This document shows positions 35,315-44,952 of a stretch of DNA of 64,000 bases, one piece after another. A model generated the notes under the pieces. It had not been told where the DNA came from, did not search any database, and worked only from the letters and a program-made list of their open reading frames with translations. The position numbers and the translations under genes were made by a program. The stretch spans positions 3,823 to 67,822 of the forward strand of contig JBGOEV010000008.1 in assembly GCA_041538025.1 (NCBI GenBank), written 5' to 3'. Source of the stretch: Thermosaccharophagus gerlachensis (GTDB lineage Bacteria; Armatimonadota; Fervidibacteria; Fervidibacterales; Thermosaccharophagaceae). Position 1 is the stretch's first letter. Every line of letters begins with the position of its first letter.

Positions 35315-36331
35315 CTACCGTTCAACTAATGGAATGGCTACTGGCTTCTTGGTTTCAATTGACATATAGGCAGCCTCAGCAAGCTCAACAGCAGCCATGC
35401 CATCGTAACCAGTTATCTCTGGTTCCCTTCCTTCCCTTATTGCGCTTATGAATTCGTTTAACTCCTGCCAGACTGGCGAATGAGGGAATCGCTCCGAAAG
35501 CTCGTCCATGCTTATGCTCCTTTCCTCACCGTCTGCAGTTCTCACCACCATCTTAGCTCCTTCGCCCCAAAATGATGGGAGCAGTATTGAACCTTTGGTG
35601 CAATCAACACGACATCCATAACCGCCAATCGCCGAGACTTGGCTTGAATGTAATAAACCGATAGCACCACTTCGGTAGCTCAATGATACGAAAGCGCAAT
35701 CTGGGTAGTCCCAATCACTGTGCACATAGTTTCCGCCATGTGCAAAGACACACTCAACTTCACCGCCCACCCACCGCATGAAATCCAACTCGTGCGTGTT
35801 TATCTCCATTAAGGCACCACCAGACTGTGCCCTTGACTTGCGCCAAGGAACATCCCAAACACCACTAAAGCCTCCTCCAACCCTGTAAACGAAAAGCGAG
35901 ATAAGTTCCCCGAGCCTCCCAGAAGCTACATTTTCTTTGACAGCCCTATGGAGAGGATAATATCTACACACTTGACCTATCATGAGCTTAACACCGTTGC
36001 GCTCGCAAGCTCTAATCATCTCAAGGCAATCGGAGGTGGTCGGAGCCATCGGCTTTTCACAAAAGATGTGTTTCTTAGCCTCTGCAGCTGTGATAGTTAA
36101 TTCCTTGTGAGTGAATGGTGGTGTAGCTATAACAACTGCATCAATTTCAGGATGCGTCACAAAAGCTATCGGGTCCGAGTATGCTGGCACACCATAGCTG
36201 TTTGCAAGCTCCATTGCCCTCTCCTGTGACACATCACAGAAGCCCACAATCTTTGCCCCCTCAACTTTTGCAAGCTCAGATGCAAGCGAACGCCCCATCG
36301 CTCCACACCCAACTATGCCAACCTTGATCAT
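35315..36331 (-). CDS. Gfo/Idh/MocA-family oxidoreductase (cytoplasmic)
   Basis: NAD(P)-dependent oxidoreductase of about 338 residues without a signal peptide. It has VGIVGCGAMGRSLASEL, ATPPFTHKELTITAAEA, the lysine motif FCEKPMAPTTSD and GGALMEINTHELDFMRW. ATG 36331 has GGAGGTGAAAAGC upstream; GTG 36343 overlaps that site and is rejected. Likely acts on a sugar or inositol; its neighbour, the epimerase, is consistent with carbohydrate breakdown. Confidence 0.92.
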   Translation of the reverse strand: MIKVGIVGCGAMGRSLASELAKVEGAKIVGFCDVSQERAMELANSYGVPAYSDPIAFVTHPEIDAVVIATPPFTHKELTITAAEAKKHIFCEKPMAPTTSDCLEMIRACERNGVKLMIGQVCRYYPLHRAVKENVASGRLGELISLFVYRVGGGFSGVWDVPWRKSRAQSGGALMEINTHELDFMRWVGGEVECVFAHGGNYVHSDWDYPDCAFVSLSYRSGAIGLLHSSQVSAIGGYGCRVDCTKGSILLPSFWGEGAKMVVRTADGEERSISMDELSERFPHSPVWQELNEFISAIREGREPEITGYDGMAAVELAEAAYMSIETKKPVAIPLVER

Positions 36332-36514
36332 ATTGCTTTTCACCTCCTAAGCGAGTAACCTGCTTGCAATATTGTCGCATAGAACAATTATAGCGGGTAA
36401 GGACCGCGAGCAGGAATGCCTTAACAAAATGAGGGCATAAACATGAACAAGCTTTCCATCTTGTATCGTCATTTGCTGTAACTTTTACTTCGGCTTTTAT
36501 CAATGCTTGCCATC

Positions 36515-37015
36515 CTATGGTGCACTCGCAACCTGTTGAACGGCTGCTTTAAGAGTTTCAAGACGAGGACAGCCGACAAAACCGATGTGGACAAATCCTT
36601 TTTTATCAACCAGCAAAACCGTCGGCACTTTAGTGACCTTGTAGCGTTTCCTGACTCGGCTTCCTCTGTCCAGCAGGATAGGGAAAGAGCCATTAGTTCT
36701 TCGCTTCATTCTTTGCCCAATCTCTTTCCAAGTTGGATCAACTGTGACGCACAAAATTTGCACCAATGAGGGTGGAATGCTTCCTCTCAAATCGTTTAGG
36801 GTCTTCACTGCTCCCTTCCAAGTATCGCACCAGAATGCCCAAAACACTAAAACGACGACCTTGCCGCGAAACTGAGATAGGCGAACTACCTTGCCACTCA
36901 AATCAGGCAATGCAAAGTCAGGTGCTTGTTTCCCAATTAAATCTTCAACCGCAAATGAACTCTTTAAAAGAGTGAGCAACAAAAACCAAGCAATGCAAAA
37001 ACTTGTCACCCTCAT
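36515..37015 (-). CDS. Periplasmic TlpA/peroxiredoxin-like protein lacking the second active-site cysteine
   Basis: A 166-residue protein with a signal peptide (residues about 1-22) and a thioredoxin fold starting at IGKQAPDFALPDLSGKVV. The active-site region is VFWAFWCDTWKGAV: Cys63 is present but the second Cys of a CxxC is Trp66. A one-cysteine protein could act as a peroxiredoxin-type or regulatory protein rather than a disulfide exchange enzyme. The conserved cis-proline region is VTKVPTVLLVDKKG. ATG 37015 comes 2 nt after the stop of an upstream decayed frame, suggesting past translational coupling. Confidence 0.82.
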   Translation of the reverse strand: MRVTSFCIAWFLLLTLLKSSFAVEDLIGKQAPDFALPDLSGKVVRLSQFRGKVVVLVFWAFWCDTWKGAVKTLNDLRGSIPPSLVQILCVTVDPTWKEIGQRMKRRTNGSFPILLDRGSRVRKRYKVTKVPTVLLVDKKGFVHIGFVGCPRLETLKAAVQQVASAP

Positions 37016-37017
37016 CG

Positions 37018-37345
37018 CTACTCACTTATGTCCTGCACTCGTTCAATCAACTCAGCAGGAGCCTCGCCTTCCAAAAATTCGCCCGCCTTCAGCGCCAGCA
37101 AAGAAGCAGGTTCAGGGAAAAGAGTTTTGAGAGTCTCACGTTCCGCTTGGCTCACTTCGTTTCATTCTTCCCATGCTTGCTCACTTTGCCAAAAAACGCT
37201 CCCAGAACTGCTGTTGCACCTTTTCGGTATCCATAGCGCTCCTGCTTCGCCTTTATGCAGCATAATAGTTGACACTTTAGTAACCTCACAGCGTTTTTCA
37301 ATTTAGGTCTCCATCCAATGGGATAGGGAAAGAGCCATCGGCTCT
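37018..37345 (-). pseudogene. Decayed thioredoxin-like gene copy and a broken small gene
   Basis: No single open frame covers this 330-bp stretch. On the minus strand, 37250-37345 repeats part of the neighbouring thioredoxin-like gene: GGATAGGGAAAGAGCCAT (36676-36693) recurs identically at 37321-37338, and a CACTTTAG-n-GCGTTT block about 50 bp away is shared. Downstream, a frame MDTEKVQQQFWERFLAK starts at 37235 and ends after 17 codons; a plausible continuation (ETLKTLFPEPASLLALKAG, ending ERVQDISE, stop 37018) is in another frame. This suggests a tandem pair in which one copy has decayed. Confidence 0.6.
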
Positions 37346-37350
37346 TTAAA

Positions 37351-39222
37351 TCAGAAAACCATGTTGTGAATTGACTCAGCCTCTTTGAGGAAGGCGCTGA
37401 ATGTCCAAGTCAAATAAAGAAATCGTTGTCGGGCAACTGGATCGTCAGCTAACTCAACCAATGCCTTGTCATGCAATGCCTTTAGTTGGGCAACAACCCT
37501 TGGAGACCAGATTTCGCGGAACAATTCTGCAGGTATGCGCCCTGCATCCCCCAAGTGGCGGCGAAGCCTCCATTCACCAGCTTCCCAAAGGTTGCACTCC
37601 AACTGAATAAACTCACGCACGGTATCACTTGCTTTGCCAAAGAGCCTCCGGCACATCTCATCCAGCACTGCATCCACATCCAAATCAGGGTTCCATAGCA
37701 CTTTCATCCAAACATAAAGTGTTGGAGCTGTCGTAGTCCAGTCGCTCGCAATGCCACCATTGATGAATGTTCCAGCAATGATGTCCTTAACAGCTTGATA
37801 CCAGTCGCGCACGATGTGTGGATATTGGAATGGGGCATATGTCCAGCCACTACCTCGGTCGGAATAATCCCAAGTGGTGATAGGTAGCGTGCACTTTGAT
37901 CTCCAAGCACGCAGGTTCTCAATAGCAGCCTTCCATGCACGAGGCATAGTTCTCAGAGCCATTGGGTAGCCAGTCATGCAAACTTGGACTACAAGGTTGT
38001 CAGGGAAGTCAATCTCCTTTGGGCACTCTTGGTAGTTCCAATAGGGAAGGTAAATCACCTTTTTATCAGGCCAACGATGTTTTACAGCCTCGCACATGCG
38101 CTTAACAAACAAACCCACAAGCAATGATGCACCACCTTTTGCTATCGTTTCTCGGCAGGCAGAACAATGACAGCTCACTGGATAATCAGCAGGAGAAACA
38201 GTCACGCATGTGGAAGTGACCCAAGAAGCTACCCTCTCATCGCCACCTTTGTCCCAAACTCGTTCGCAACCTTCAAGAAGAAACTCCAGTGTCTTTGGCG
38301 AACTGTAACACAACATGCTCCAATTTCGGCTACCATCCTCTTTGAGTGCAAACATTTCCTTGTGTTCCTCAAGCCACTTCTCACCGCGTGTCCAGAGGCG
38401 CTGAGGCTCGTGAACCTTGATCTTGTAAGGCCAACTGCACCCAGCGCGCACAAGTGGCAAATAACTCGCCATCGGAATCTCTTTAACATCTTCAGGGATT
38501 GCGCCTGAAGGAAAGGGAAGTGGTTCCTTGTCAAACCAGCGTGCCTTTGTTGGGAGCTTCCATCCATACGAAGGGTGAAACTCCCGTTGGCGAAAGACAG
38601 GTTGATCGCTGTAATGCACTGGTGGAATGGTGAGCGATGAAGACCGAATAATGCTTCGTCCACCAACCTCAGCAGGCCAATACCATCGCACGCCAACAAA
38701 CCTCTCCAAGAAATCAGCAACAGCCCACGCTGTCCCCTCATTGCTCCAATGTGCCCATGGCGAACTCCCGGAAGGCAATGCCTGTTTACTGCCCACAAGG
38801 TAAACCCGGTTCTTGGCTGTCTTAACCACAAAACCTTCAACCGGGATCTCCTTAGCATCAATGCCAGCCTCGCGTGTCTCCTCACACTCACCAATTACGA
38901 TGGCGGGTTGGTCAGCAGGTGGAAGCTCACTGACCACCTTAAGTTTCGCACCGGTGCTCAATTGAATGACATCTATTAGCTCATCAATCAACCGCTTAAG
39001 CGTCGCGCTTGGATTTTGCTCAGCTACATAGACTACTGCTTTTGCCTGCCCGTTGCGCACTATCTCAACTGGTGGATGTGCAGGCGCGTTCTTCCATGTC
39101 ACGGGTGGTAAGTCAGGTGGTTTCAGGTCAAGAGCTTGCACTTGTGTGTAGACTACCATCAAAGAGGCTACCCATAGGGACACGAATACAATCCTTTGGA
39201 TCTGCCAACGAGCTTTTAACAT
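37351..39222 (-). CDS. Secreted DUF4838-domain protein
   Basis: A protein of about 623 residues with a signal peptide (RIVFVSLWVASLMVVY). The N-terminal part (residues about 60-170) resembles the helper domain of GH67 alpha-glucuronidases. The rest (from WYWPAEVGG to the C-terminus) matches the DUF4838 pattern, with WGEW-like strands replaced here by WVTSTCVTVSPADYP, CHCSACRE, and VIYLPYWNYQECP. The protein is likely a carbohydrate-active enzyme or binding protein of unknown substrate. The start is uncertain: ATG 39222 has no Shine-Dalgarno; ATG 39303 has GAGGTGGTG and would add 27 residues. Confidence 0.72.
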   Translation of the reverse strand: MLKARWQIQRIVFVSLWVASLMVVYTQVQALDLKPPDLPPVTWKNAPAHPPVEIVRNGQAKAVVYVAEQNPSATLKRLIDELIDVIQLSTGAKLKVVSELPPADQPAIVIGECEETREAGIDAKEIPVEGFVVKTAKNRVYLVGSKQALPSGSSPWAHWSNEGTAWAVADFLERFVGVRWYWPAEVGGRSIIRSSSLTIPPVHYSDQPVFRQREFHPSYGWKLPTKARWFDKEPLPFPSGAIPEDVKEIPMASYLPLVRAGCSWPYKIKVHEPQRLWTRGEKWLEEHKEMFALKEDGSRNWSMLCYSSPKTLEFLLEGCERVWDKGGDERVASWVTSTCVTVSPADYPVSCHCSACRETIAKGGASLLVGLFVKRMCEAVKHRWPDKKVIYLPYWNYQECPKEIDFPDNLVVQVCMTGYPMALRTMPRAWKAAIENLRAWRSKCTLPITTWDYSDRGSGWTYAPFQYPHIVRDWYQAVKDIIAGTFINGGIASDWTTTAPTLYVWMKVLWNPDLDVDAVLDEMCRRLFGKASDTVREFIQLECNLWEAGEWRLRRHLGDAGRIPAELFREIWSPRVVAQLKALHDKALVELADDPVARQRFLYLTWTFSAFLKEAESIHNMVF

Positions 39223-39506
39223 CCAAGTTGCGACAACATATTTTGCTCCCTTGCCACCTCCACCAAATTCGGGGAACTGAAGCAGATAAAAGCATGCAAC
39301 CATACTACACCACCTCATAGCTTTGTTTTGGGAGTTACACAGTTGACTGCCAATTCCCTCCTTCATCAGACTATGGCACAAAATCCCACTTCAAGTATAA
39401 TTGAACACACTCCCAATCCAGAGAAAATTGCAACGAGCTATATGTGCTAACTGGAGTGTTTCAATAACCTCAAACTGCTTTTTAGATTCTTTAGCAAACC
39501 CTGCCC

Positions 39507-42500
39507 TCATTGATGAACTGTTAACTTCACTCCAACACCTCTTCCACGCAACTGTGGGCGATACATGATTTGCGCAACTGGTGGGAGTGCAGTTTGAGTG
39601 CCCTCTATTTCTGGTCTTAGCAAATAACTGAAGTGATGTGTCCCTTTCGGCATGTAGGTCATGAAGAGAGCCATCCTGTCATCATGGATTTCGGTTTTCG
39701 TCCACCAGTCGCTTGGCAACCCTTCCACTTTAGCTGGGACTCCAATCACATACTGGACAACTTCCCAACCAGATGGCAATGGGTCTTCAACCATGACATA
39801 TTCCAAGTTCTGTTTCGCTGTAATTGTCAACTGCACGGCAACATCTGTCCCAATGCGAACTTCGCTTCCCAAAGGTATCCATTTGCCCCTCTTGTCTTTA
39901 ACGAGATAGCGACGTTGCACCGTCAGTAAATTGCCTTCAGCTCTGTTCATGCCCTTCGTTACGAAACCACGAAGAAGCACAGTGTAGTAAACACGACCAA
40001 TCCCCATTTTCTGGATGGTCACCTTGTTTTCACCAACCGAGGCAGGGACTGTCAAAACTATCTCCCCTTGTGGAATATGCTCCGTCGTTATATGCTGCTC
40101 ATGGACGATATCACCATTCACAAAGACTTTCAGTGAATAATTGGCTTGGAATTCACGGAAGCGGGTGATGTAATCAGTCAAAGCTAACAAAGCCACTGCT
40201 GTGCTCTTAGTTGAATACCAGAAGTTGCCTGTGCGTTTAAGCATTAACCACAAAACAGCACCTGTAACTTTCGGATCGTTTGGCTTAAGGCTTAGCAGTG
40301 CCTTTAGCGCATACGCTGTCGCCTCTACATCGCTTTCACCAAGCCTGCACCAAGTCCCTTCCCAAAAACAATATCTGTCAACAAACCGGGCTTGCTTTTC
40401 CAAAGCATTGAGGCTTTGTTGCGCCAAGGTTTTTTCATCCAATCGTGATAAGGCGATGGTAAGAACAGCATGCGCCATTGGAGGTAAAGCCGATTTGCTG
40501 GAAGCCTTAACGATGGTTTGGGCAATCTTTCGCATCTCAATTTCTGAGCCTGCCAACTTGCCCCACGCCGCCTTTGCTTCAGTGAGGGCAAACAGCATGT
40601 AAGCCTTCAAAGGCGGTGTGTTTTCTGAACGAATCAATCTCCATAACGCTTCAATGCCTCTTTGTATACACTTTTGGTCAACATCAAAGCCCATTTGTTG
40701 TGCCAAAGCCAGCCCATAGACAACATATGCGGTCATGAACCTGTGAGTTATGTCTCCCTTAAACCAACCCCAGCCACCATCGTAGTTCTGCTCATCGTAG
40801 ATTCTGATCAAACACTCACGCACCATCTTAGGGACTTCACGTTCCAGCTTCTCGTTTCGCATCCCCAGCTCCTTCAGGATGTTGAGGACAACAATGTTTG
40901 GGACAAACTGCCCCATGATTTGCTCAATTCACCCGTAAGGGTAGCCAACGAGGTATTCCAAACTCCCAAGCATCGGTCCGATAAGTGATGGCGACAAGCG
41001 AATCTCTAAGTAACTTGCAGGAAGGATTGCGTCTTCGGGGAGACGGAGGGTCAAAGTGGCTGTTGTATCCGTAATACCTGACTTTGATTGAACTACTTCC
41101 ACACCTTTAGGCTTAACGGGCACAGATAACTCCAATGCGTCTGTCAAACCACTTTCGGAGGCTACGGCAGCAGTAAAAGTTGCCTTGCCCCTAAACGAAG
41201 CTTCAGGGACGTAAACCCACCAAGTAAATGTGTGAGTGCTGTGAGGCGGAATGACTGCTGTTTGCTCAGGCGCTTCTTGAGTTGCAAGTGCTAATTTACT
41301 CGCCGTCACAAAGACCAAAGTGTGTAGCAAGCCATTGGGCGTTGGTGAATTGTTAGCGAAATTCCAACCCCCTACATTCCTCGCTGCGAACCTTCTTAAG
41401 ATGTGTTGGTATTTCATTACTCTCAATGCCACATAACTTGATGAAACTATTGCGCCCTTCGCCTTCAACCCAACGCTAACCTTCTGTGGTTCGTCAGTGT
41501 TGTTGTGGACGACTGTGAGGATTTTCGCAACATCATGTTGGGTAAAGAAGCGCGGGAGTTGTAAACGGACAAGGATTGGCTTAGTGACGCGAATTTTTTG
41601 AATTGTGCTTCCAACCTGTGATTGCAAAGTTATTGCTCGAACCGTTGCGCGCCACGTTGTTAAGTTGTCGGGCAATGGAACTTCTACAGTTGCTTCTCCG
41701 TTCTCGTCCGTGACTACAAATGGATGCCAAAAAGCAGTATCTTCAAATCGGCGACGGACTTCTTCTTCGCTGATTTTTTGGAACGCGCCCGCTGGAATAA
41801 GCCCATATCGTGCCTTCTCCTTCCCCACAACAATATCTCTTTTCACCACCACACTTTCCCAACTTGTCTCAACCAAGTTAGGTCGCCAACCAAAGAAGTA
41901 TTCGCGTATGTCTGGTGTGCGATCGGCTCTCATCGCGAAAATAGCCTCATCAACCAACGCAAAAGATAACTCAGCACTAACTGGTTTGCCTTCAGCATCT
42001 CTCGTAACTATACGGTAGCGAACTTTCTCGCGAGGTTGATAGATAGGTTTTTCGGTAGTTACTTCCACACGCAAAAATTTCTCGCGGGCTGGAACAACGA
42101 TTGATTTGTGAGCGCTAATGAACCTGCCTTCAAACACATAACCAACACGCAAGTAACTTACGGGTCGCATTTTCTTTGTGATTGGCAATTCAAAAATGGA
42201 TGACTGATGGTGAAGCGGTATCACAAAAGCCTCAAGTATGTCATCACCCTCAACGGTAACAAGCGCCCATACGCCTTTGCGGTTGCTGTTGATGAGCACT
42301 TTCGCCACTTCGCCGATGCGGTAAGTCTTTTTGTCGCAGACAAGTTCCAAAGTTGGGTAGGAGTAGTCAAAATCTCCCTCAGCGCAAACCCAAACCCACA
42401 CCGCACCAGATGTTAAGTTACCTCGTTCGTCACGACCCCAGCAAGCAATGCGATAGTAACCTGCTTTTTGCAACTTGAAAGTCGCATTTGCTGTGCCGTC

Positions 42501-43991
42501 AGCATCGGTCGTCACCTGTTGTCGCTCAACCTCTATTCTTTCGTAGCGCTTTGCCTTCCTGTTCCATCTCTCACTTTCAAGAGCCAGATAAAGTTTTACC
42601 GAAACCGGTCGCCTTTCAAAATCACCCGTTTTGATTTTCACTTTCGCAATTTCGCCAACACGATAAGCATATCTGTCAGTTGCCAGCGCAATTTGGAAAG
42701 ATGCCCTAAACACCGAACACGATGCTGACCCTGAAACTGTCCTGTTGCTTTGGTCGGTTACTTCACAACGGATGAAGTAACGCATGTCATAGTTAGTGCT
42801 TCGTTTATGGGCAGTTGGAACGGTAAATTTAACAGTTCCGTCCTTGCCTAACTTGGTGGTGCTGCGCATGATGAACTCGCCGTAGTATGGAGGTGTCTCA
42901 TACCAAGTCTCAAACTCTTCGGCGAAGGGAGACCACCAAATCGGTGAAGCACTGACGATATATGTGACCTTGCCTTCAGCAACTGGCGCACCAAAGAAAT
43001 AATTTGCTTTGACGCTAACATGAATTTGCTCGCCTTTGATGTAGTAGGGTTTATCAACCGTGACCTTGACTTCAAATTCTGGCTTGCGATACTTAGCGAC
43101 TTCAAAGTGGGCGAAATGTGTCTCACCGTCAATCGTTGCGATAATGCCATATTGCCCCAAAGGGGTTGCCTCAGGCAAATCCACCTCACCTGCAAAACTG
43201 CCATAGCGATTTGTTGTTAGCGTCAACCTGGCTATTTCAGTATCTTCAGGGTTGCGGACAACAACCCGAACTTGCTTATCAGCCACAGTTAAATATTCTC
43301 CATCCTCAAACTTTCGCACGATGCCTTTGAAGTAAACTTTTTGTTTCGGACGGTAAACTGGTCGGTCGGTGTAGATGTAAACAGTGTAGCGTTCTCGTGT
43401 CTCTGACCAAACTTCCGTTGTAGCGATGCTTCCATCAGGAGCAGTTGCAATAACTGTTACATCTTCAAGTTTGTAATCCACCAACGCTAATCCTTTCTTG
43501 TCCGTTTTGCCTTGTGCGATGAGTTTCCGTTTCTCATCAAACAGCCTGACGGAGCATCCACCAATAGGCTTACCAGTTTCTGCATCTGCGGTGAAGACCA
43601 AAACTCGTGTTGGCGATTTCTTAGCGACCAAAAGCACTCGTGTGACATTGATGGTGCGGTCTTCCCTCACCTTGCCTGCTATCATCTCCAACTTATAAAC
43701 ACCAACTTGTAGTAGCGGGACTTTTATGAGCGTCTTGTATTCTTTTGGTTTTCGTGTAAAGGTTTTGCTCCAGACCAGTTCTTGCACTGCTTTTTGTCCC
43801 ATCAACACTTCCTCAAAATTTTTCACGCGATAAACTCGGAGTGTTGCGGTTCTTCTTCCATCCCACCAAAGTTCAACAGGGACGGAAGGCGAAGGGACTA
43901 CTTGGTATGGGGCGTATATCCACTGCCCATTTGAAAACGATGGTAACAAAACCATGCAAAGGAGCAAAGTCAACCAACTGTATCGCCACAT
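39507..43991 (-). CDS. Alpha-2-macroglobulin family protein with in-frame TGA at the thioester cysteine
   Basis: A secreted, bacterial alpha-2-macroglobulin of about 1,494 codons (protease trap in the periplasm). ATG 43991 has GGGAGGTGG upstream and a signal peptide (SWLTLLLCMVLLPSFSNG). Macroglobulin domains run through the first 900 residues (TDRPVYRPKQKVYFKGIV is the MG-type signature; VTKPILVRLQLPRFFTQHD is the A2M domain). Codon 1021 is TGA (40929-40931), in the context LEYLVGYPYG-[TGA]-IEQIMGQFVPN; the family has G-C-x-E-Q there. After it, the thioester-domain helices continue (NYDGGWGWFKGD) and the frame stays open to 39507. It may be decoded as selenocysteine, split by reinitiation at ATG 40916, or be a nonsense mutant. 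Confidence 0.85.
40899..40915 (-). promoter_or_regulatory. Small hairpin 17 nt after the TGA (SECIS-like candidate)
   Basis: In the mRNA, UGGG pairs with CCCA (4 bp) around the 9-nt loop GCAGUUUGU, whose first base is G. The apical loop begins 17 nt after the UGA, within the distance range of bacterial SECIS elements. The stem is short and the similarity could be chance; no fold calculation was possible. Confidence 0.25.
40929..40931 (-). other. In-frame TGA at the thioester Cys codon
   Basis: The TGA occupies the position of the Cys codon (TGC/TGT) in the GCxEQ motif of alpha-2-macroglobulins. Residues before (LVGYPYG) and after (IEQIMGQFVPN) match the family. One base change from TGC or TGT gives TGA. 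TGA is an ordinary stop at many other genes here, so it is not reassigned genome-wide. Confidence 0.85.
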
Positions 43992-44065
43992 AAAATCCAC
44001 CTCCCAACCTAACGACCTTTGTGATGCACTATCGTTCATCGCTGTTAAAAATTTTGTCCTATCCC

Positions 44066-44701
44066 CTACCCCGAAAGGAAGGAGTGGACGAAAGAGACCC
44101 TCCACCTTATTGCTTTCATCAACCACATTTCAAAGTTTTCGTTTTTGCTCAAACCCGCCTTTCGCATTGCCCACTCCAAACGAACCAAAGGGTCTTTCCC
44201 TTCGTAGGGCAATACTACACCAACTTTCTCACCTCGCCTTACAACCAAGCCATGCTCAGGGCTCAAAGCATAGATGTTGTCCAATGGTGTTAACTTTTGG
44301 ACGACAGTAATGCTGACGATAAGGCGGGACAACTCATTTACCTTCAGAGGGCGAAAACGCTTATCACGGCAGGCATGAATAGATGCTCGGATAATTTCAT
44401 CAGCCAATGAACGCTGTGTAGGAAATAAAGTCCCTCTACAACCTCGCAAGGTGAGAGTGCCGTTTCTTTCCTTTGTCTCAATTGTGACAAAACAACCTGC
44501 TCGGATGCGGATGTTGGTGTTGGTTGGCTTAGGTAAATCAGCACCTTTGTCTTTGACAGTTGCTACGATAGCACTGTAGGCAAGTTGAGCAAGCTGATTT
44601 TGGACTTTTCTGTCATGTAACTTTTCCCAGTCACCTTCTTCAGCGTGCCTCAAATTTGTGCTCAACAGCACCAACATAAGACACAGCTTTGCATGACTCA
44701 T
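44066..44701 (-). CDS. Exported AMMECR1-domain protein
   Basis: A 211-residue protein that begins with a short hydrophobic segment (AKLCLMLVLLSTNLRHA), probably a signal peptide, and contains an AMMECR1 domain with its hallmark LTLRGCRGTLFPTQ. AMMECR1 proteins are widespread and of unknown biochemical function; radical-SAM and MEMO1 partners are typical but absent here. It lies 74 bp before the alpha-2-macroglobulin start on the same strand, so the two may be co-transcribed. ATG 44701 has GGAGG 11 nt upstream. Confidence 0.85.
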   Translation of the reverse strand: MSHAKLCLMLVLLSTNLRHAEEGDWEKLHDRKVQNQLAQLAYSAIVATVKDKGADLPKPTNTNIRIRAGCFVTIETKERNGTLTLRGCRGTLFPTQRSLADEIIRASIHACRDKRFRPLKVNELSRLIVSITVVQKLTPLDNIYALSPEHGLVVRRGEKVGVVLPYEGKDPLVRLEWAMRKAGLSKNENFEMWLMKAIRWRVSFVHSFLSG

Positions 44702-44952
44702 TTCTCTATTTCCTCCAGCGCATGGTCAAACAGCGATGCCCTCAGTAACAACCTAATAGCACGTAAGGTAGCAGAGAAGTGTAGCAAGGACTTTTGTAAA
44801 GCCCTGCATGAGAGGCTTCAGCAGATTGATGCAAAACAACCATCACGATATTAGCGCTTCGGTATCGGTTACACTTAAACTGCCCATAGGTCAACGCAAA
44901 CTAAACGAATGCTAAAATGCAACTTAGCACATGATGTGGGAGGTGCTACGCT

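Noticed and set aside
40929..44126. TGA being reassigned to an amino acid across the genome (alternative code)
   Set aside because: Many intact genes here, such as glyQ, dapB-side genes, the HEAT protein and rimM, end at TGA at the expected place, so TGA is a normal stop.
44697..44854. A 53-codon plus-strand ORF upstream of the nuclease gene, starting at ATG 44697
   Set aside because: It overlaps the start of the minus-strand AMMECR1 gene, has no Shine-Dalgarno and no recognised family, and the region is expected to hold two divergent promoters.
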